DNA of 64,000 nt from Asaia platycodi JCM 25414 (GTDB taxonomy: Bacteria; Pseudomonadota; Alphaproteobacteria; Acetobacterales; Acetobacteraceae): positions 1 to 64,000 of the forward strand of contig NZ_BAKW01000015.1 of the NCBI RefSeq assembly GCF_000614545.1. Reading direction: 5' to 3'. The notes below the pieces were generated by a model that was given only the letters and a program-made list of their open reading frames with translations, had not been told where the DNA came from and did not search any database. The position numbers and the translations under genes are program-made. The number at the start of each line of letters is the position of its first letter. Positions within the stretch are counted from its first letter, which is position 1. Below, in pieces: positions 17,742 through 27,428 of the stretch.

Positions 17742-19959
17742 ATGGCGACAGCATCACGATCCACAATGGAAGCAATCCCCGAACACAGGCTCGTAGGGTT
17801 CAGGCCCGAGCGTCAGCCGGTCAAGGAGAAGCTGCGCCGCATGGTGGTCAAGTCTGATTACGATCCGGCAGGCGATCAGCCGACTGCTATTGCCGAACTG
17901 GTGCGCGGTGTCGGCGATGGCGAGGTCGATCAGGTGCTGCTTGGTGTGACTGGCTCGGGCAAGACCTTCACCATGGCAAAAGTCATCGAGGCAACGCAGA
18001 AGCCTACCTTGATTCTTGCGCCCAACAAGACGCTTGCCGCTCAGCTCTACGGAGAAATGAAGCAGTTCTTTCCCGATAACGCGGTGGAATATTTCGTATC
18101 CTACTACGATTATTACCAGCCGAGGCCTATGTCCCGCGTTCTGATACCTATATTGAAAAAGACAGTCAGATCAACGAGCAGATCGATCGCATGCGTCACT
18201 CGGCGACGCAGGCTTTGCTTGAGCGCAATGACGTCATCATCGTCGCGTCGGTATCGTGTATTTACGGTATCGGCTCGGTCGAAACCTATTCGCGCATGGT
18301 GGTCAGGCTCGAGACCGGAGGTAGCATCGATCGCGATCGACTCATTAAGGCGCTAGTCGAATTGCAATATCGCCGCAATGACGCAGCGTTCGAGCGCGGC
18401 ACCTTCCGGGTGCGCGGCGAGCAGATCGATATCTTCCCGGTTCAGAACGAGGATCGTGCCTGGCGCGTCTCGCTCTTCGGCGACGAGATCGAGGCGATCA
18501 TCGAGTTCGATCCGCTCACCGGCAACAAGACGGCCGAGCTGTCCGAGATCAGCGTTTACGCCAACTCGCATTACGTGACGCCGCGTCCGACGCTCAATCA
18601 GGCGATGATCGGCATCAAGGCGGAGCTGCGTCAGCGTTTGGATGAGCTGAATGCTGCAGGAAAGTTGCTCGAAGCCGAACGGCTCCAGCAGCGCACCATT
18701 TTCGATCTGGAGATGATCGAGACCACGGGCGCCTGCAAGGGAATCGAGAACTATTCGCGCTATCTTTCCGGTCGCGGGCCGGGCGATCCGCCGCCGACCC
18801 TATTCGAATATCTGCCTGAAGATGCCTTGCTGATCGTCGATGAAAGTCATGTCACCGTGCCGCAGATCGGCGGCATGGCGCGTGGTGACCATGCGCGCAA
18901 GTCAGTGCTGTCGGAATATGGCTTCCGTCTGCCCTCCTGTCTCGATAACCGCCCCCTGAAGTTCGAGGAATGGGAGGCGCTGCGCCCGCAGAGCGTGTTT
19001 GTCTCAGCAACGCCGGGGCCATGGGAGATGGCGCGTACGAGCGGCGTGTTCGCCGAGCAGATCATCCGTCCGACGGGGTTGATCGATCCTGTGACCATCG
19101 TGCGCCCGGTCGAAGGCAGGTGGACGATCTTCTTGCAGAGGCGCGCGATACGATTGCTGCCGGGGGGCGTGTTCTGGTGACGACGCTCACCAAACGTATG
19201 GCCGAAGATCTCACAGAATATCTCGGCGAGGCCGGAATCAAGGTGCGCTATCTGCATTCTGACGTCGATACACTCGAGCGCATCGAGATCATCCGCGATC
19301 TGCGTCTCGGCGCTTTCGATGTGCTGGTGGGCATCAACCTGCTGCGTGAGGGGCTTGATATTCCGGAATGCGCGCTAGTTGCCATTCTCGACGCCGATAA
19401 GGAAGGCTTCCTGCGTAGTCGCACCTCGCTCATCCAGACGATCGGGCGCGCAGCGCGTAACGTCGATGGGCGTGTGATGCTCTATGCCGATAAAATGACC
19501 GGCTCGCTCGAATTCGCCATTGACGAGACGGCCCGTCGCCGCGCCCGTCAGATTGCCTTCAACGAAGCCCATGGCATCACGCCGCAGACGGTGCGTTCGC
19601 GTATCGGCGATGCACTCTCTTCGGTGTTCGAGCAGGATTACGTGACCGTCGGGCCGGATGCAGCGGGTGACACCCAGGAATTCGTCGGCAAATCGCTCGG
19701 CGCCTCGATTCAGGATCTGGAGAAGCGGATGCGTGCTGCAGCTGCCGATCTCGATTTCGAGCAGGCAGCGCGACTGCGCGATGAGATCAAGCGTCTTGAG
19801 GCGATCGATCTTGGGCTTGAGCCCCCGCCCTTGCCGAGTTCGACGGCGGGGCGTAGCTCTTTCAAAAGCAAGGACAAGACGCCACGACCGCTCGGGCCGG
19901 GCGGTGGTGGCTACGACCCGGCGAAAAAGCGGGGCGGCGGCAGGAGGAAAGCAGGATGA
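17742..19959 (+). CDS. uvrB: Excinuclease ABC subunit B, two frame breaks
   Basis: About 739 residues after two one-base repairs (near 18124 and 19115). Helicase-like motifs: [14 protein letters not shown] (Walker A), the [15 protein letters not shown] beta-hairpin used to clamp damaged [16 protein letters not shown] (Walker B), VSATPGPWE, and motif [11 protein letters not shown]. The C-terminal UVR motif (IQDLEKRM...[13 protein letters not shown]) binds UvrC. UvrB verifies DNA lesions in nucleotide excision repair. ATG 17742 and ATG 17766 are both possible starts; the N-terminal extension before the conserved core resembles alphaproteobacterial UvrB. Its stop overlaps the next gene start by four bases. 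Confidence 0.93.
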
Positions 19960-20849
19960 TCGACCTCAAGCTGGGCGAGGCCCATCTCGGATTGCTGCCA
20001 GCCCTTGGCGCTAGTGTCGCTTTCTGGCGGCTGCGCGGGCGCGATCTACTGGTGCCGACTGCCGACCCCAATCTGGCGGCGCAGAAGAACACGCCGGTTG
20101 CGGGATATCCTCTGGTGCCGTTCTCGAACCGTATCGGTGGGGGACGATTTTCCTTCGAGGGGGTCGATTACACTCTGGCGCAGAATTTCGGCGCCGAGCC
20201 CAATGCGATTCATGGCAATGGCTGGGAACGCGAATGGCAGGTTGCCCAGCACGATGCCGAACGTGCCGTCGTCTATCTCGATCATGATCCGGCCAAGGCT
20301 GACGATCCGGCTCAATGGCCGTTCGCCTATCGTGCCGTTCTGTCTTTCGTGCTGCACCGGGATGGGTTGAGCGTGGAGATGCTTATCGCCAATCGCGACA
20401 TTCGCGCTCAGCCGGTAGGGATGGGTTTTCACCCGTTCTTTGCCAGAAGCGACGACATGACCATGCAGTTTGCGGCCAATTCCGTTTGGGAGAACGGATC
20501 TGATATGCTGCCGACTAGCCAGACGCCCTGCGAGGGTGGCTGGAGTTTTGCCGAGGCCCGTCGCGTCGGGGAGACGCGTCTCGATAACTGTTTTGCCGGA
20601 TGGGGCGGAAAGGCGAGGCTGGCGTATCCGTCAGCGGGCTATGAAATGACGATAGAGGCGAATCCAGTATTCCAGCATCTTGTGGTCTTCACGGCGCCCG
20701 AGAAGCCTTTTGTGGCGGTCGAGGCAGTCAGTAACATGAATAACGGCGTCAATCATCCGGCTTTGCTGGAGAATGGTGTGCATGTGTTGGCGCCCGGCGC
20801 GAACATCTCGGGCATTATCCATTACAGATTGCGAGAATTGCGTGGCTGA
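19956..20849 (+). CDS. Aldose 1-epimerase (mutarotase)-family protein
   Basis: 297 residues with the galactose-mutarotase beta-sandwich pattern: [11 protein letters not shown] near residues 50-60, [11 protein letters not shown] (conserved His at about 86), GMGFHPFF (second His at about 158), and [12 protein letters not shown] where the Glu is the expected catalytic base. It interconverts sugar anomers in the cytoplasm; the sugar is not identifiable. The ATG overlaps the uvrB stop (ATGA) and its own end overlaps the GTG start of greB by eight bases, so uvrB-epimerase-greB look cotranscribed. Confidence 0.86.
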   Translation: MIDLKLGEAHLGLLPALGASVAFWRLRGRDLLVPTADPNLAAQKNTPVAGYPLVPFSNRIGGGRFSFEGVDYTLAQNFGAEPNAIHGNGWEREWQVAQHDAERAVVYLDHDPAKADDPAQWPFAYRAVLSFVLHRDGLSVEMLIANRDIRAQPVGMGFHPFFARSDDMTMQFAANSVWENGSDMLPTSQTPCEGGWSFAEARRVGETRLDNCFAGWGGKARLAYPSAGYEMTIEANPVFQHLVVFTAPEKPFVAVEAVSNMNNGVNHPALLENGVHVLAPGANISGIIHYRLRELRG

Positions 20850-21333
20850 GTCGCCCCAGACGTCGCTAGCGCTTTATCTTACCCCCCAAGGCGCTCGCGC
20901 ATGCGCGAGGAATTGCGTGAGCTGATGCAGGTGGAGCGACCAAAGATTGTCGAGATCGTCTCATGGGCAGCGGGCAATGGCGATCGATCGGAAAATGGCG
21001 ATTATCTCTATGGCAAGCGTCGCTGCGTGAGATCGATCGGCGGGCGCGTTTTCTCAGCAAGCGTCTCGAACATGCGTTGGTGATCGACCCCGCCGCCCAG
21101 ACGACACGCGACCGTGTGTTTTTCGGTGCAAGCGTTTCCTATGTCGATGAGGACGACCTGACGCACGAGATCACTATTGTCGGTTGCGATGAGGCTGATC
21201 TGACACGCCGTGAAATCAGTCTGGTCTCACCGGTGGCGCGGGCGCTCATGCGTAGTCGGGTAGGTGATGAGTCAGTCTGCAAACGCCGAGCGGGCCGGTG
21301 ATGCTGGAAGTGCTTTCCATTACCTACCCCTAG
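20842..21333 (+). CDS. greB: Transcription elongation factor GreB, three frame breaks
   Basis: About 164 residues when three missing bases are restored (near 20900, 21020 and 21265), matching GreB length. The N-terminal coiled coil reads ALYLTPQGAR then REELRELMQVERPKIVEIVSWAA, with the GreB hallmark [31 protein letters not shown] whose acidic DRSEN tip enters the RNA polymerase channel. The C-terminal FKBP-like domain ends GDEVSLQTPSGPVMLEVLSITYP, and TAG is at 21331-21333. GTG 20842 is the only start that keeps the N-terminal family sequence. It rescues backtracked polymerase by transcript cleavage. Confidence 0.85.
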
Positions 21334-21497
21334 CCAGTCTCGCTGGCGCGACGGAAGCATTGCGGGGCCGATCCGACATAGGAAACACACGGGGGCTCTG
21401 CTAGAGCTTGAGCCTTGGATTGCCCAGATCATGGGATGTCGGGGCGGAATGCCGAGACGCCTCAGACAAGATTTTCAGGACCGAAAGGACAAAGTTG

Positions 21498-22471
21498 ATG
21501 GCGCTCAGAATTGCCGTTCAGATGGACCCGCTCGAACACGTCAATATCAACGGAGATTCGACTTTCGCCTGATGCTTGAGGCGCAGCGCCGCGGACATGA
21601 GCTTTTCGTTTATCCGGTCGAGTCTCTCTGTCTGGGCGAGGGCGGTGCCGAAATGGGCGTGGGCCGCCTCTCCGCGCGGGCGCGTTCGGTCAAGGTGCGT
21701 CGCGTCCAGGGAGGGCATGCAAGCTTTGGTGAAGAGGCGCGTCTTGATCTTGGTACGACTGATGCTGTGCTGATGCGTCAGGATCCGCCTTTCGACATGG
21801 GCTATATCACGGCCACCCATATGCTCGAGCATGTGCATGGTGTCGGACCCGGCAAATCTCTGGTGGTCAACGACCCCAAATCGGTGCGTGACGCGCCGGA
21901 AAAGCTTCTGGTCACGCATTATCCTGATCTGATGCCCCCCACCCTCGTTACCTGGGATCGTGAGGCACTGGCTGAATTCCGTGTCCGCCATGGAGATGTC
22001 ATTCTCAAGCCACTTTATGGCAATGGCGGCGCCGGGATCTTTCGCATCCGCGAGGGAGATGAGAATTTCGCCTCGCTTCTCGAACTGCATTTCAGCCGTT
22101 CGCGTGAGCCGCTCATGATCCAGCGTTACGAACCGCTGGTACGGAAGGGCGACAAGCGTATCATCCTCGTCGATGGGAAACCGGTCGGCGCCATCAATCG
22201 CGTGCCTGCAACAGGTGAGGCACGTTCGAACATGCATGTAGGCGGCAGGGCCGAGGCCGTGGCGTTGACGAAGCGCGATGAAGATATCTGCGAGCGTATA
22301 GGGTCACATCTGCGTGACAACGGACTGATCTTCGTCGGTATCGACGTGATCGGCGACTGGCTCACCGAAATCAACGTCACGTCACCCACCGGGCTTCAGG
22401 AGCTGGATCGCTTCAATGACATGAACAGCGCCGGGCTGGTCTGGGATGCGATTGAAGAGCGGATCGGCTGA
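21498..22471 (+). CDS. gshB: Glutathione synthetase, one frame break
   Basis: About 324 residues. ATG 21498 has AAGGA upstream and gives MALRIAVQMDPLEHVNINGDSTFA; a lost base near 21569 separates it from LMLEAQRRGHELF. The N-terminal part also shows RQDPPFDMGYITATHMLE and VNDPKSVRDAPEKL. The ATP-grasp core follows: VILKPLYGNGGAGIFRI, then LVDGKPVGAINRVPA, and the glutathione-binding EINVTSPTGLQEL. It joins gamma-glutamylcysteine and glycine in the cytoplasm. The same genome stretch encodes a glutathione peroxidase at 43240. Confidence 0.92.
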
Positions 22472-22500
22472 GGTGACTAAGCGCAAGTCACTGCGCAGCA

Positions 22501-22722
22501 TCAGTCTTTCTGGACCTCTGCTTCGTCTGCGGGCGGGGCAGGGGGCTCGTAACGAAAGGGGAGTGGCACGTCAGGTAAGCCGGTTTCGGGGACTTTGGGT
22601 GGCTGCTCGGGGCCGTAACGGTTCACATACCATTCACGTATGTCCCCTTTGAAGCGCACGAGGAAAATCGACGCCCACAGACCGAAAGCCAGAATGAAGA
22701 GGCTTATATTCATGAGCGACAT
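22501..22722 (-). CDS. Small single-pass membrane protein, function unknown
   Basis: 73 residues. ATG 22722 has a strong GGAGG site nine bases upstream, which decides the start against the longer frame from 22803. An N-terminal membrane helix (ISLFILAFGLWASIFLV) is followed by a charged segment FKGDIREWYVNRYGPE and a Pro-rich tail ending AEVQKD. No family is recognised. It is convergent with gshB and divergent from pmtA. Confidence 0.65.
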   Translation of the reverse strand: MSLMNISLFILAFGLWASIFLVRFKGDIREWYVNRYGPEQPPKVPETGLPDVPLPFRYEPPAPPADEAEVQKD

Positions 22723-22975
22723 TTTGCGCCTCCCTCCATATATATCTGCTTGAGCAGCTTTTCTGTATCTGCTCCATTTGCCTCGTGACATGACGAAATG
22801 CAAACCGCCCCTCGCCAGTCTTGGCGAGATGGGCTAAGAGCGATTGAGCAAGACGATGCCTGTCATGCTGTCTGATCATCAGGCGAGATGTCGAATGCCC
22901 TGGCCGAAAGCACGGGTTTCAAGCAGGTATCAGGACGGAACTTATGATTTTGCGCGACCAGACGAACGAAGCCTG

Positions 22976-23698
22976 ATGACACGACCGGACCCCTTGATCG
23001 ACCCTATCGCCTCCATGGATGACACCCATCCCCGGCCACGTTCCGCTCTCGATGCCGACGCGGTGCGCGCGGCCTATCGGCGCTGGGCGAGGGTTTACGA
23101 CTCCGTATTCGGCGGAATCTCGGCCTTCGGCCGTCGTCGTGCCGTAGCGGCCGTCAATGCCCTGCCGGGTCAGCGCGTTCTTGAGGTTGGTGTCGGCACC
23201 GGTCTTGCGCTGCCGCATTATAACCGTGACAAGCATATCACGGGGATCGACCTGTCCGAGGCGATGCTCGAACGTGCCCGTCATCGCGTGATCAACCAGC
23301 AGCTCGGCAATGTCGATGATTTGCTGGAAATGGATGCCGAGGCGACGAGCTTCGAGGCCGGCAGCTTCGATATTGCGGTCGCGATGTTCGTGGCTTCCGT
23401 CGTGCCGAGCCCCCGCCGCCTGCTTGGCGAACTCAAGCGCGTGGTCAAGCCTGGCGGTCATATCCTGTTCGTCAATCATTTTCTGGCTACGGGCGGCGTG
23501 CGTCTGGCCGTCGAACGCGGTATGGCACGGGCCTCGCGTTCGCTGGGCTGGCACCCCGATTTCGCCATGGAATCGCTGCTTCCTCCCGAAGATCTCAGCC
23601 GTGCCCTGATCACGCCCGTGCCTCCCGCAGGGCTGTTTACACTCGTGACATTGCCGCTCGAGAGGGATAGTAAGGAAGAGACGGCCCTGGTTGCCTGA
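22976..23698 (+). CDS. pmtA: PmtA-type phospholipid N-methyltransferase
   Basis: About 240 residues, a class I SAM methyltransferase: motif I LEVGVGTGLALPHY, motif II ITGIDLSEAMLERA, and a later PGGHILFVNHF. The upstream stretch YRRWARVYDSVFGGISAFGRRRAV is typical of Rhodobacter-type phosphatidylethanolamine N-methyltransferases, which make phosphatidylcholine. ATG 22976 is chosen; in-frame ATGs at 22844 and 23018 remain possible. The next gene starts inside its 3' end. Ubiquinone/menaquinone methyltransferases are related, but the GGISAFGRR signature favours PmtA. Confidence 0.82.
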   Translation: MTRPDPLIDPIASMDDTHPRPRSALDADAVRAAYRRWARVYDSVFGGISAFGRRRAVAAVNALPGQRVLEVGVGTGLALPHYNRDKHITGIDLSEAMLERARHRVINQQLGNVDDLLEMDAEATSFEAGSFDIAVAMFVASVVPSPRRLLGELKRVVKPGGHILFVNHFLATGGVRLAVERGMARASRSLGWHPDFAMESLLPPEDLSRALITPVPPAGLFTLVTLPLERDSKEETALVA

Positions 23699-25006
23699 CA
23701 CGTACGTGCCGACAGTTCACACCAGACTGGCCTTGACGACGGGGTCCCCCGAGACCGTTTTGCGGTCGGGGCCTTCAGGACTGCATGAGGAACCGGGCTT
23801 GTTACACCAGTCGATCACCAGAGGCTCTCACGGCGTAAAGTTTCGCGCCGACGGCGCCGCCTTTCTCGGCCTCTCTCTTCTCTGCGGGCTTGCCGGCGGA
23901 TTTCTGGGGGTTGTGTCGCAAAACGCAGGCCCTTTCCACGCTCTGAGTCACGGCCTGCTTCTCGATCTTTTCGTGCTCATTCCCGCTTTTCTAGGCGGGA
24001 TGGGTCGCCTGGTTCTTCCCGGCGAATTGACGACCTGCCGGGCCTGATGGTGCGCTTCGATCGTCTTGCTTTCCTGATGCTTTTTGTCGGCGCGCTCAGT
24101 GCCATTTGCGGGGCGCGTGAGTCAGTCGCCTTTGTCACGGCGCTCACTTTGTGGGGCTTGGGCACGACGCTCCTGGCCCTTTCCACCATTGTCAAATGCC
24201 TCGAATGCCGTGTTGTGCGCTTTCGGGATCTCTCTCCTTTCGCGTGGTCGCAGCTTCTGGCGTCTCTCGGCCTGATTGTCGTGGCGCCTGTCTTCATGGC
24301 AGGGCTTCTTCACGACCTGGTTGCGGGCCATGCGTCTTTTGCCAGTGTGCAATACTGGCTTTCCAAATTGCAGGTGCCTGTGCTCGCGCTGGTGGTGCAG
24401 CTCGCTCTTGGGGCCATCGCCAATCTGGTCGCGTTTCACTCCACGCGCCTCAAGATCACGCTGCCCGCGCTGATGGCCGTACCTGGTCTGGTGGTGCCGA
24501 TTGTCTGGGCGCATGGCATTACCGTGCCAGGTCTTTCCGATGACTGGCTGCTGGGCATCGGCGTGGCGCTGCCATCTTTCGGTATCATGGCGCTGATCTG
24601 TGCCTCGCTGTGGCGTCGCAGTTTCGCCCTGACGGCCGCTCTCTCCTGGAGCTTCCCGGCCTTGCTAATGCTCTCTGCCGGCTGGGTTCTGAGTCTCTTT
24701 CCTACACGGCCCGAGGCCTTCCATTCGGCGATGCTGTTTGGTGCCGTTTTCGCACTCTTCGGCTGCTATTATCGCTGGCAGGAGCAGATTCCGTCGATAG
24801 CTGCGCCGCATTGGCTCGGTCGTGTGCATCTGGTTGCCATGGGTGTATCGGCTTTGGCCATGATGCCCCTTTTGCCCTCGCTTCAGCGCTGCGGTGAGAT
24901 CGGCATGATCGTTTCGCTCTTCTGTGTCGCAGCCCTCGGCGCACGGGCGCTTATGCCACGGCAGGCTCTGTCTGAGGCGTCAGTCGTCAAGGCCGATTTC
25001 TCATGA
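23691..25006 (+). CDS. Degenerate heme-copper oxidase subunit I-like membrane protein, one frame break
   Basis: About 438 residues after one added base near 24045; cytochrome oxidase subunit I is usually 510-560. Aligning by eye, His87 in FHALSHGLLLDLFVLIPAF equals the helix II low-spin heme ligand of COX1, and His345 in EAFHSAML equals the second His of the helix X HFH pair. The first His of that pair is Ala. VWAHG (His275) keeps only one of two CuB histidines, and the GHPEVY segment is replaced by SKLQVPV. So both low-spin heme ligands remain while the oxygen-reducing centre is gone. The start is uncertain (TTG 23691 or a later GTG/TTG). The gene overlaps ctaB by four bases. Confidence 0.75.
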
Positions 25007-25942
25007 GCGCCACTCAGAGCCTTTCTGACACGCAGCGCAGTTTCGACAAGGAAGAAGGCGCCACGCTCAAGGACTGGCTTGCCCTGCTCAAGCCGCGTGT
25101 TATTTCGCTGGTGGTGTTCACCGGCGTGGCCGGTATGGCAGTGGCCCCTGTGTGGCCTTCCGTTCCGCTCGGGCTGATCGATATGCTCTGCATTTGCGTC
25201 GGGGCCGGGGCGGCTGGTGCCATCAATATGTGGTATGACCGCGATATCGACGCGATCATGAAGCGCACAGCCGTGCGGCCCATTCCTGACTCGCGTATGG
25301 ATGCCGATGGTGCGCTGATCTATGGCATCGTGTTGTCGCTGGCTTCGGTCGCGTTGCTTTGGCTCGCCAGCAATGCATTGGCTGCCGGGATTCTGGCATT
25401 TTCGATTTTCTTTTACGCCGTGATCTACACCATGTGGCTCAAGCGCAGCACGCCGCAGAACATTGTGATCGGCGGGGCGGCTGGCGCCTTCCCGCCCATG
25501 ATCGGCTGGGCCGCAGCGACTGGGTCGATGAGCGTTCTGCCCGTTGTCATGTTCGCGATCGTATTTCTCTGGACACCCCCGCATTTCTGGTCGCTCTCGC
25601 TCTACGCCTGCAAGGATTACACCAAGGCAGGCATTCCCATGCTGCCTGTGGTCAAGGGCGCGCGTCATACGCGTTGGAATGTTGTCGTCTACACGTTTAT
25701 TCTGATGGCAGTCTCACTGGTGCCGTCCTTTCTGCATCTTTGCGGCATGATCTACACGGTCAGCGCCACGCTGCTCGGACTGGGGTTCATCTATTTCGCT
25801 CTGCGCGTGCTTTTGGACAAACAGGATGCGCAGGGTGTCAGTCTCACCGCGGACAAGCCGGCGCGTTACGCTTTTCGGTATTCCCTGGCTTATCTGTTCT
25901 TCCTGTTTTCAGCTGCTGATCGACCGGGTGCTTTTCCCATGA
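25003..25942 (+). CDS. ctaB: Protoheme IX farnesyltransferase (heme O synthase), one frame break
   Basis: About 312 residues, UbiA-family polytopic membrane enzyme. Key motifs: LKPRVISLVVFTGVAGM, the prenyl-diphosphate-binding NMWYDRDIDAIMKRT, YTMWLKRSTPQNIVIGG, and the second Asp-type loop WTPPHFWSLSLY...DYTKAGIPMLPVV. An extra T in a T4 run (25905-25908) breaks the frame; removing it gives the natural end FLFQLLIDRVLFP with TGA at 25940-25942. It adds a farnesyl group to heme B, giving heme O for a bo3-type quinol oxidase. Start overlaps the COX1-like gene and end overlaps a small CoxF-like gene, both by four bases. Confidence 0.92.
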
Positions 25943-26049
25943 ACAATCAAGAGGTCGCTTCGAAGCGTCAGGGGCGCATTCTGGGTTTGCTCGGCGGGCT
26001 CTCTCTGGTGATGATCTCGCTCTTCGCCCTGACCTATCTGCGTCTGTAA
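25939..26049 (+). CDS. 36-residue CoxF-like single-helix membrane protein
   Basis: ATG 25939 overlaps the repaired ctaB stop as ATGA. The peptide is a basic N-terminus (NNQEVASKRQGR), one membrane helix (ILGLLGGLSLVMISLFALTYL), and a stop at 26047-26049. In many Alphaproteobacteria a short CoxF-type protein sits exactly here, between ctaB and ctaG, so this looks like the remaining member of a ctaB-coxF-ctaG-ctaE cluster. No ctaG or ctaE follows. The function of CoxF is not known to me. Confidence 0.68.
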   Translation: MNNQEVASKRQGRILGLLGGLSLVMISLFALTYLRL

Positions 26050-26463
26050 CCGGGTGATCGGTCTGTAAGGTACACCGATTAGAGCGTCTTGATGGTGGAT
26101 CATTGACGGGGCTTAGGTAAGTCTGTGCGTCGTTGCTGCCTGGCCTGCGGTTTGAACCTTTCGTGCAGGCCCCTATTTTTCCGCTAAAGCGCATACCCGA
26201 GCCACAATATCCCCGTGCCGTGTTTTGTCTTGGAACAAGAGACAGGACGGGCCACCGCACGGCCGCCGCACTGCCTAACCGTTTCACGTCTGTCTGGGGT
26301 GGAAACCATGATCGCCGCTGGGGCATTCGTACAAAAACTGCCCGTAGCGGAAAGGCCCATGATAGCCGCACCAAGCAGGGGTGCGGACAAATAGTCAGCT
26401 TGCATGACGAAGATGCGAGCCGGAACTAAAGGGGGCGGGCGTCAGGCCTCGCCCCGCCTGATA
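26050..26463. other. Gene-free stretch between convergent genes
   Basis: About 410 bases between the CoxF-like gene and the Tim44-like gene. Short frames on both strands lack start sites and family features. The only supported element is the terminator hairpin at 26428-26458. The missing ctaG/ctaE of a standard oxidase cluster would be expected here; I see no remnant. Confidence 0.5.
26428..26458 (-). terminator. Intrinsic-type terminator after the Tim44-like gene
   Basis: Read on the minus strand, GGCGGG (26458-26453) pairs with CCCGCC (26439-26434), extended by a CG/CG step with one bulge, and is followed by CCTTTAG. It starts six bases after the Tim44-like stop codon. Confidence 0.6.
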
Positions 26464-27370
26464 TCAGCCGACCTGCTGGATGGCAGACAGGATCCAGTTG
26501 CCGCGACCGTCGGCGCGTACGAACGTCCAGAGTTCGGTGACAGCCTGACGTTCGGTCTTGCTGCCATCGATGACGTTGCCAAAGGAGTCAGTCGTCACGT
26601 CGTACAGCGAGTACTGCATGGCGACTGTGGCGTAGGTCATGTTGCCTTCTCGCCAGGCTTCAGACAGGTCCCCACGCATGAACTGCACGTCAGAGACGAT
26701 ATTGCGTGCGCCACGGCTGGCATAATCGGCCAGCTGTTCGTTGAAGTAAGACACCATCTCAGGCGTGGCCATGGTGGCCAGCGCGCGCATGTTCTGTGCG
26801 CTCCAGGCCGCCTGGATATCCAGCAACAGTTGCTGGAAATTCTGATAATCGCTGTTGTTCAGCGTTACGGCAGGCGTTCCGGCACCGCCTGAGAAGCCCG
26901 GGCGCTGTGGTGCTCCGGACGCACCGTTACGACGATTACCAAGCCAGCGCAGAACCATGACGATCAGGAAGCCGAAAATCGCGATCTGAAACAGCAATCC
27001 GATGAAGGACAGGAAGCCGCCGCCACCGCCGCCGAAGAAACCATGGCCGGACAGCATCCCGAACAGACCAGCCCCGATCAGGCCGCCCATGAAGCCGGTC
27101 ATGAAAGGCCGACGCTGGGCAAAGCCGGGCTGCCCCATCGGGCGTGAAAACGGCGCATTCATCCCCGGCGAAGGCGTCGTCGGGGCGTAACTGCGCTCCA
27201 TCGGGCGCGCAGCATAAGGTGCGGTCTGCGTCATGGGCGGGGGTGAATAGGGTGCGGCTGCCTCGGCTCCCCATGGAGCGTCCGCCGCCTGGCCGTGCGT
27301 CGGCAGGGGCTGCCAGAAGCGGGGCCAGAGCCAGGAGCAGGAGGGAGGCACGGAAAATGGGGCGGGACAT
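26464..27370 (-). CDS. Tim44-like domain membrane protein, one frame break
   Basis: About 301 residues. ATG 27370 (AAGGAG site) gives a signal/anchor MSRPIFRASLLLLALAPLLAAPADA, then a Gly/Pro-rich segment. A Gly-rich run next to a hydrophobic helix (FIGLLFQIAIFGFLIVMVLRWL) follows, and then the soluble Tim44-like domain with LDIQAAWSAQNMRALATMATPEM and YATVAMQYSLYDV. The frame break is one extra G near 27265. Bacterial Tim44-like (TimA) proteins are membrane-attached relatives of the mitochondrial import motor subunit; their role is unclear. It follows pmbA on the same strand. Confidence 0.82.
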
Positions 27371-27428
27371 GAAAACTCCTTGTGAGCCCATTGCGGGTTC
27401 AGTCCGTTGTGGCCGAACCGGAAACGTT

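Noticed and set aside
15210..21333. Programmed frameshifting in glpD, uvrB and greB
   Set aside because: Sites differ, lack a shared slippery sequence and pseudoknot, and several genes need two or three shifts. Sequence error explains all.
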